A stretch of DNA of 64,000 nucleotides from Amanita rubescens (lineage: Eukaryota; Basidiomycota; Agaricomycetes; Agaricales; Amanitaceae). The DNA lies in NCBI GenBank assembly GCA_015039365.1, contig WION01000046.1, positions 210,981 to 274,980 on the forward strand, read 5' to 3'. Shown here one piece after another: positions 57,451 through 64,000 of this stretch; position 1 is the first letter of the stretch; each line of letters opens with the position of its first letter. The position numbers and the translations under genes are program-made. Under the pieces are notes generated by a model. That model made no database searches. It saw nothing but the letters and a program-made list of their open reading frames with translations, and had not been told where the DNA came from.

Positions 57451-58640
57451 GATCTATTTTTGGTCGCGATCGCGACGTCATCGTCGCCCCTTTCCTTTTT
57501 TGTCATCGTCGTCATCACCCCCCCTCCTCTTTCGTCATCGTCGTCGTTACCCCCCTCGTCGTCGTCGTCGTCCCCCCTTTATCCCCCATCGCGGCCGCTG
57601 TCCCTTTCCCTTTTTGGCAATCGTCGCCCCGCATCCCCCCCAATTTCCCTCCTGCCGTTGTCATCGTCACCCCCTTTCACCCCCATTATCCCCCTCCCCT
57701 CATCGTGCGCGATCTATTCTTAGTCACGATCCGATCGCATCCCCTTCCCTCGTCGTCGTTACCCCCCTCGTCGTCGTCGTCGTCGTCGTCCCCCCTTATC
57801 CCCCATCGCGGCCGCTGTCCCCTTTCCATTTTTGGTAATCGTTGCCCGGCATTTCCCCCACAATATCCCTCCTGCCGTCGTCGTCGTCACCCCCTTTCAC
57901 CCCCATTATCCCTCATCGTGCGCGATCTATTCTTAGCCATGATCCGATCGCACCCCCCTCATCGTCGTCGTCGTCGTCCCCCCCTTATCCCCCATCGTGG
58001 CCGCTGTCCCCTTTCCATTTTTGGTAATCGTTGCCCCGCATCCCCCCCAGTTTCCCTCCTGCCGTCGTCGTCGTCACCCCCTTTCACCCCCATTATCCCC
58101 CTCCCCTCATCGTGCGCGATCTATTCTTAGTCACAATCCGATTGTATCCCCTTTGTCGTCGTTACCCCCCTAGTCGTCGTCGTTGTCGTCCCCCCCTTAT
58201 CCCCCATTGCGGCCGCTGTCCCTTTCCCTTTTTGGTAATCGTCACCCAGCATCCCCCCCAATTTCCCTCCTGCCGTCGTCGTCGTCACCCCCTTTCACCC
58301 CCATTTCCCACACCCTGCGCAATCTATTCTTAGTCACAATCCGATCATGTTCCTTTCCCTTTTTTGTCATCATCGTCATTGTCCCCATTTGTCCCCCATT
58401 TCCCCGCAATCACGATGCATCACCCCTTCCCTTTTTGGTCATCTTCGTCGTCACCCCCCCTCGTCGTCGTCGTTATCCCCTCATTCCCCCCACTGCGGCC
58501 GCTCTGTCCCCCATTGCCCTCGTCATTGTCGTTGCCCCTGCCCCCCATTTCCCCTTGCCGTCCCCCCATTTCTTCACCCCCATCATTGTGATCTATTCTT
58601 GGTCGTGATTGGATGACTGGCATTGTTATGATTGTCATTT
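57450..58640. repeat. CT-biased degenerate satellite, units of about 195-260 bp
   Basis: The block GCGCGATCTATTCTTAGTCA starts, with variants, near 57447, 57707, 57920, 58114 and 58317, and a weaker copy near 58588. Between the blocks lie CGTCGTCGTC runs, CCCCCCTTATCCCCCAT, GCGGCCGCTGTCCC and TTTTTGGTAATCGTTGCCC. The plus strand is almost purine-free over long stretches. Open frames here encode only Ser/Pro/Arg repeats and are not genes. Confidence 0.85.
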
Positions 58641-60473
58641 GGTCTCCCACGTCTCCCCTCCCTTGTCACCCCTGATGTTTCCCATCATTACCCCTCGTCA
58701 TGCCTGATTGCCCTCGCTCATCGTCAGTTTCTCCAGGTTTCTCCTCATCCGAGTCATCACGTCGTCGCTCCCCCCCATCGTCGTCATCCTTCGTCGGCTC
58801 CTCATCACGCTCGGCTTTCGGCTACGTCTCCGGCCCGATCACTTTCCAAAACGGGCACAGACACACAACCCTCTGCCCACGCCCACGTCAACGCCTCTCC
58901 TCCTCATCCCTAACATGCAACTGCTTGACTTTGCGTCGGCGGTTGCAGTGATGACTTGACTTTGCATCGGTCATCACGCGTTAGGGTTATAGGGTTGACT
59001 ATGCGTCGCCCTATGGGATCTGCAAACTGGCCGTTCCCCTCGACAAGGTCGGTATATATTCATGCCTTATAATTGTTAAACCCACTCATTCCACCTTACA
59101 GTGCTCCCGCCATCTCCTGGCTATTTTTTAAGCATTCATAGCCTTGTCTCGTCAAACCGTCTTTCATGTAGGTACGTTCTCGTCTCACATGTTTTAAATT
59201 TAGTAATCTAATCGCGTTTGCTTTCCCAGCTCGTTTAGTAAACCTCGCCATGCCCCTTGCGCTTTTTCTGCATAGACTGCATTCAAACAACTGTGAGCGT
59301 CCCGTCTCGGCAAATTTGTACTTACAATGCTAACCAAGTTCTTAGATCACGCATATATCTACTCGAAAGCTCCACCCACCCATGCCGCTTCATCCTACCG
59401 CAGACGGCATAACACGTCGTCTAGAGATAGAGAGGGTGGTGCTTCTGTATTACACGTTCACACTGCTTGTTTTCACTCTACAGGTACTAAATATATCTCG
59501 TTTGCCTTGTATCCATTTGACTGCCTCAAAAAGTAATAACATAGTTCCCTTACCTCTTTCCGTGCGTTGACAACTTGCCTTTGCATTGGTTGTTGCGCAT
59601 TTGGCCGAGGTTGACTTTGCGTCTCGCGTTTCTCTTGGGAGCTGCATCTGACGTATTGCAGGCGTGAATGAAAGTGACGGCTATTGCCAACAGCAGAGTT
59701 TTTTCGTCTGTAAAGCAGGTCAACTTTTCCCTGCGACTAAAAGCACCGTAACACCACCCTCAAACTTTTCTCTTTATACAGGTACTCCCTCAGTCTTCCT
59801 GTTCGCGCTGTAACCAATGTTTTGCGCGTTTGTCAGTAAGCCTTCCAAATTTGGCAAGTCGTTCACTCCCGCTACCATCACGTACTAAAACGGAGCTATA
59901 TTTTTGTCTGTAAAGCAGGTCAACTTTTCCCTGCAACTAAAAGCACCGTAACACCACCCTCAAACTTTTCTCTTTATACAGGTACTCCCCCAGTCTTCCT
60001 GTTCGCGCTGTAACCGATGTTTTGTGCAAGCTTTCCAAATTTGGCAGGTGGGTCACTTCTCTCCTCCCGCTACCATCACGTCCAATGTCAAGAATTCAGT
60101 TTCTATTACAGATTCTGTATGTTTTCCTTCTTTCTCTGATTTAAAACATCGCTAAATGCTATCAGTGACGCTTCAAACCCTACACCCAAGCAAGCGTTTG
60201 ACTTTGCGTCAACGCATGTATCGTTGACTTGACTTTGCGTCGGTCTTCCATGGGATACAAGGTTGACTTTGCGTCGCCTTGTCTTGTGGGTCTCTGGCGC
60301 AATTATCTCGTGCCTGCTTGCTGAAGCAGCGTTAAGGTTCTATTTAGATATCCAACGTTAAGAATTCGCCACGCCGAGATTCTGTACGTTTTTCTTTTTT
60401 TTCTACTCTAAAACATCTCTAATATGCTATCAGTGACGCTTCAAACCCTACACCGGGTTCTTTTGCAGGTCTC
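58641..60473. repeat. Subtelomeric mosaic with TTGACTTTGCGTCG motifs and duplicated blocks
   Basis: TTGACTTTGCGTCG or close variants occur near 58922, 58956, 59004, 59609, 60187, 60228 and 60261. A block of about 130 bp (TCTGTAAAGCAGGTCAACTT, CACCGTAACACCACCCTCAA, TCTTCCTGTTCGCGCTGTAA) occurs at about 59705-59830 and again at 59910-60030. A second block ending GCTATCAGTGACGCTTCAAA occurs at about 60090-60175 and 60350-60450. A degenerate telomere-like TTAGGGTTATAGGGTT lies at 58981. No gene is supported. Confidence 0.75.
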
Positions 60474-61895
60474 TCAGCAATGTGAATCGCGCAATCGTCT
60501 CAGTGCCTGCAAAGCTTCTTTTGTTGCTCCTGGACGATTCTCTTCCTGCCTTTTCTGCTGAAGCAAGCTAAAAGCTCGCACGGCATCCGACTTGGGTTTC
60601 TTTGCCGAGCTACCAGTCACACTTTGCACCTTCTGTCTAGCCTCCTCCTCCTTGTGAGTGACATTTGGAAGATGTCGTTTCAATGCGTGGAAAACGTCTA
60701 ATGCTGAGAAAGCAGGTGGTGCAGCTGTTGCTGATGATGGTTCAATATCGGGTGCGGTTGGTGTACCCGACGGCGGTATGGCGGGTATTGAAGGCGGTTG
60801 CATGACGTCCGTACGTATCACTGTTCCCGACTGCATGGCGGGTTTTGATGATTGTTGCATAGGTAACAAAACATTCATGACATCGGGTGCGGTTGGTGTA
60901 CCCGACGGCGGTAGTGATATAGCGCGCCGTGGTGCTGCTGCCAAAGTACCTGACTGTGGCATGGTAGGGGGTCGCATGACGTCCAATGCTTGGGTATGTA
61001 TAGCCGTTCCCGACTGCATGGCGGGTTTTGATGATTGTTGCATAGGTAACAATCTCGGCCAACGAGAATAAGACCCGCATGGGTCTTTGCCATTCTCGTC
61101 ATTTGCACCCAAATTCTTCTCTTCTTCGGAAGCTGCGGGCAAGCGGCGATGCAACGGGTATTCATGGAAGTGATGGTTGATGTAATTTTTGTCGGATATG
61201 AGGGGTTCGTCATTGGTACCTACACTCGAAAACTCTGCTTTTTTTGGTGATGGTGGGAGTGATGATGTATCAGAATATTCGCCAGGCAATGATCCTGTCA
61301 AGGAGCAGTCGTAGCCGCTGTGGGGCACTGCATATTCCCTATCTGTGGCTCGAAACATCTTTGCAATGTCGTCAGGAGTGATATCGACACCCCATGTCCA
61401 TTTTAGCGATGGGCAGGGATCGCATCCAGGTATCTTTGCCGTTGCCGCTGTTGATGTTGTTCCCGCTGCCGCTGTCGATGTTGTTCCCGTTGTTCCTATC
61501 CCCGACGCAACGTAACTGGCCGATGTATTTTTAGTTTCCTTCAATAGAGCCTCTTCGTACAGTCGGTTGTATGTGTATGCCCGACGTGCGTAGTTCCGTT
61601 GCGTGTAATCGAAAGAGCTTTCATGCAAGTGTGTCTGATTTCGCAATTTATGCAGATATCGCAACGCGTTCATGCCTACAGTCCGGTATGCTGCACAATG
61701 ATCACAGGGCAAGGAAGAAGTGGCAACAGGTGCCAATTGTCGATGACTGCTAGGCATTGCGGCCAAGCCTTGCTTTGGTCTCCACCATGAATTCTGATAT
61801 TTTCGGTGGATTTCCATGCATTCGCAGTACTTTACCCTCCCCCACGCTTCCTGGCAGGATCCTGGCTGACTCCATGGAATCCACACGGAATCCAC
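60474..61895 (-). CDS. Unrecognised 473-codon ORF with internal repeats
   Basis: I do not recognise this protein. The N-terminal part has Cys pairs (KYCECMEIHRKY, SSLPCDHCAAY) and a charged, Tyr-rich stretch (FDYTQRNYARRAYTYNRLYE). The middle is Thr/Ala and Ser/Pro-rich. The C-terminal half contains two copies of LLPMQQSSKPAMQSGT and of PPSGTPTAPD, then a basic region (KKPKSDAVRAF, LLQQKRQEENR). The first codons lie inside the palindromic TGGATTCC repeat, so the Met at 61757 may be the real start. An uninterrupted 1.4-kb frame in a subtelomere otherwise poor in frames argues for a real gene, perhaps one carried by a subtelomeric element. No domain supports a function. Confidence 0.45.
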   Translation of the reverse strand: MDSVWIPWSQPGSCQEAWGRVKYCECMEIHRKYQNSWWRPKQGLAAMPSSHRQLAPVATSSLPCDHCAAYRTVGMNALRYLHKLRNQTHLHESSFDYTQRNYARRAYTYNRLYEEALLKETKNTSASYVASGIGTTGTTSTAAAGTTSTAATAKIPGCDPCPSLKWTWGVDITPDDIAKMFRATDREYAVPHSGYDCSLTGSLPGEYSDTSSLPPSPKKAEFSSVGTNDEPLISDKNYINHHFHEYPLHRRLPAASEEEKNLGANDENGKDPCGSYSRWPRLLPMQQSSKPAMQSGTAIHTQALDVMRPPTMPQSGTLAAAPRRAISLPPSGTPTAPDVMNVLLPMQQSSKPAMQSGTVIRTDVMQPPSIPAIPPSGTPTAPDIEPSSATAAPPAFSALDVFHALKRHLPNVTHKEEEARQKVQSVTGSSAKKPKSDAVRAFSLLQQKRQEENRPGATKEALQALRRLRDSHC

Positions 61896-62095
61896 ATGGA
61901 TTCCACATGGATTCCTTGCAAAAAGGAAATTTCTGTGGAAATTCTACCAGGATTCCATGGAGTCCATGTGGATTCCATGCTCAGTCCAGGCACATTCCTG
62001 GCAACAGGCAAAAACATGATTTACACCTGAATTCCTGGTAGACTGTCTGGAATCCATGTGGACTCCATGGATTCCATGTAGCAATATATGCATTA
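61850..62095. repeat. Inverted and direct repeats of ATGGATTCCA/TGGAATCCAT
   Basis: GGAATCCACATGGATTCC and variants (ATGGAATCCACACGGAATCC, AGGATTCCATGGAGTCCATG, TGGAATCCATGTGGACTCCA) occur at least eight times in both orientations. They include two larger self-complementary stretches at about 61870-61915 and 62046-62080. They overlap the 5' end of the 473-codon ORF. They could be transposon ends or regulatory palindromes. Confidence 0.7.
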
Positions 62096-63790
62096 AAAAA
62101 TATGGAAAAAATTCCAAAAAATATAGAAAATTCATAAGATCAAACCTATATAAAATTTATTATCTTAGGACACTTGGATCAGTATCAGCTAACCATACAA
62201 AAGCCACAGACTATTGCTATATGACATTTTGCCATCTATGACTAGCAGTTGGAGTGTGGCAGTGGTTGCTGATGACCTGACATAACATTTCAGAGCGTCA
62301 GAGGTCATGAATAGATGTGAGAAGGTTGTCATGAGGGTTCTGTAATCACTGTGTGGGGGTCTTTGAAATTTGGAGATGGATACATCAGTGAGCAGTGGTT
62401 AGCAGAATATTGACAGCTAGTGATCAATGGTGGCCGCTGACATGCCAGCAATTCAAGTTATCAATATGGTCTACCTCATTACCATCACAAGGAACCACTT
62501 GCAACCACCTGCCACCTCCCTCTCAAACCTACTAGCTTATGCATACCTCCAGCAACCACATCTGTTAGCTGAAAAGGCTGGGCATCTAAGCAGACTTTAA
62601 GGATCTCAATTATCAGTAGTACAGAAGTGACCTACTGGATGACCATCAGCTAACACAGCAAAAGTCTGATTGCATCTGATTCTGTCTGACACACTGATTG
62701 TCTGACTGTGTCTGACTGCCTGACCATCTAAGAGACACTGATGGATGCTGATACACTAATTGTCTGACTATCTGACTATCTGAGAGACACTGTTGCATAA
62801 GTTGTCTGATTGTCTGACTGTCTAAGGGGCACTATTGCAAACTTGAGTTCTTTCAATATATGTATCCATACTAGTTTTACATAGCCCTAGTCTGTCTCAT
62901 TGTATCACTTGTTTACTAAACCATTGATTTGCCAGATGGTTCTAGTGTGGAAGCTTAGTAGGTACAGCATTTTGCAAACACACCAGTCAAATGAGGGAAA
63001 CAACTACAAAGTTGCAAAGGAGTAGGCTAGGTCCTGATTGTGCTGCAGAAATAAATACAGTAAAGTTGTGTACACCCCACTACATTATACATATCAGATT
63101 GCTGACCACAGGTACATACTTGGAAATCTGGGCCACTGCTGCACACGGCAGGTCCGAGGCCAATTATCAAGTGAGTGTGCACATGATTGTTCGGGAATTA
63201 CCGGCGCTTACCAAAAAGGAAATAATTGCGTCTCAAGTTTCGGAATAAAACCGAGGCCTTTGTTTCACTCGGCCTCAGAATGTAACAATGCATGTGTCAG
63301 CAAAGTAATCAAGGTAGAGTAAGCAAGGATAGGCGGCATTCGGATGAATGAGGAGGCTTGTCTGCTAAGCATGATTGTGTAATGTGGGAGTCCATTACTG
63401 TAACAGCCACCATTCCCACCAAAACAGTATTTTGAAAATATCTTGTGTTTGGTTGTGTTTTGCACTGCAATTCTTGAAGAGATGTGATCACATAATGTTT
63501 TTGGATTTTTGACAATTTTTTGGATTTTTTCAATTTTCTGTCACATCTGAAAAAGTGTTTTGCAAATATCTCATGTTTGACTTTGTTTGGCACTGTCATT
63601 CTTGTATATTCTGAATCACACAATCTAGGTGCATCTTTTTTGTCACAGTCACATTTACATGTCACACACCTCATGTTGTCACAAATTCTATAAAAGGAAA
63701 TCATATTATCTTATCTGTGATCTTATCTTATCTACATCATCATACTGCTATTTAAGCTTACCTAAGCTTACCTATGAGATCATACATATA
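62096..63790. other. Subtelomeric spacer; GTCTGACT-rich simple repeat
   Basis: Between about 62660 and 62830 GTCTGACT/TCTGACTGTC motifs recur many times (TGTCTGACTATCTGACTATC). AT-rich sequence surrounds them. The minus-strand frame at 63309-63704 (131 codons, a few Cys, CVTCKCDCDKK) is unrecognised and probably not a gene. GGTCCGAGGCC-like words near 63150 and 63250 also occur near 49715 and 49797. Confidence 0.45.
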
Positions 63791-64000
63791 TTTAGGGTTT
63801 AGGGTTTAGGGTTTAGGGTTTAGGGTTTAGGGTTTAGGGTTTAGGGTTTAGGGTTTAGGGTTTAGGGTTTAGGGTTTAGGGTTTAGGGTTTAGGGTTTAG
63901 GGTTTAGGGTTTAGGGTTTAGGGTTTAGGGTTTAGGGTTTAGGGTTTAGGGTTTAGGGTTTAGGGTTTAGGGTTTAGGGTTTAGGGTTTAGGTTTAGGGT
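63791..64000 (+). repeat. Telomere, TTTAGGG heptamer array, chromosome right end
   Basis: About thirty head-to-tail TTTAGGG units run to the window end. One variant unit (TTTAGG) sits close to the end. The G-rich strand runs 5' to 3' toward the right edge, so this is a right-hand chromosome terminus. The unit is the seven-base form best known from plants. Confidence 0.97.

Noticed and set aside
57335..58640. Several long Ser/Pro/Arg-rich open frames (up to 167 codons)
   Set aside because: They arise from the absence of stop codons in CT-rich satellite DNA; frames overlap and none has domain structure.
49700..63260. Shared GGTCCGAGGCC-like words near 49715, 49797, 63150 and 63250 as paired transposon ends
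   Set aside because: The matches are only about 9-11 bases, orientation is inconsistent and no target duplication was seen.
1..64000. tRNA, rRNA or other structured RNA genes
   Set aside because: I looked for tRNA-like boxes and rRNA words and saw nothing convincing; a covariance-model search would be needed to exclude them fully.

Overview
The window is a chromosome end from a filamentous basidiomycete, most likely an Agaricomycete. Three things point there: genes broken by many short introns of about 45-60 nt; families typical of that group (DUF6534 seven-helix proteins, DUF6699, HSPA12-type Hsp70 and Kre9-like small secreted proteins); and a uniform telomeric array at the right end (63791-64000). 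The species cannot be named from sequence alone. The telomere unit is the heptamer TTTAGGG rather than the commoner fungal TTAGGG.

Layout, left to right. 1-1505: 5' part of a polytopic membrane-protein gene (minus strand). 2.3-46.8 kb: a cluster of one tyrosine-kinase-like (TKL) type kinase family, with eleven kinase domains on both strands plus one relic. All share a six-exon module: a short start exon, a helical pre-kinase region, N-lobe, HGDL exon, DFG exon and C-lobe. Embedded in the cluster are two decayed copies of a small secreted-protein gene inside a segmental duplication (6.5-8.0 and 11.6-13.3 kb), a DUF6534 membrane-protein gene (9.1-11.3 kb), a nine-unit tandem array (35.95-37.3 kb), a conserved Ser-rich fungal gene (40.2-41.8 kb) and a DUF6699 gene (42.2-43.5 kb). 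48.1-55.3 kb: a DUF6699 relic, a hAT transposase relic and a 5'-truncated AT-rich Helitron Rep-helicase. 55.3-64 kb: subtelomere with palindromic tandem repeats, a CT-biased satellite, a TTGACTTTGCGTCG motif family, one unrecognised 473-codon ORF and the telomere.

The main biological signal is the kinase cluster. The same kinase module appears in different architectures: kinase-pseudokinase in one gene (2328-5111); two apparently active kinases in one gene (32478-35901); kinase fused to a full HSPA12-like Hsp70 (15739-19975 and 20966-25318); kinase fused to DUF6699 plus SH3 (44390-46601); and kinases with only a low-complexity tail. Some copies have lost the glycine loop, catalytic Lys, catalytic Asp or DFG Asp, while neighbours keep all of them. 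I joined exons by hand, checking GT-AG (once GC-AG) borders and reading phase. The fusions therefore rest on continuous frames in this sequence, but not on transcripts. By analogy with plant tandem-kinase immune receptors and other subtelomeric recognition families, a variable sensing or nonself-recognition role is possible. That is inference; no partner, ligand or phenotype is visible here.
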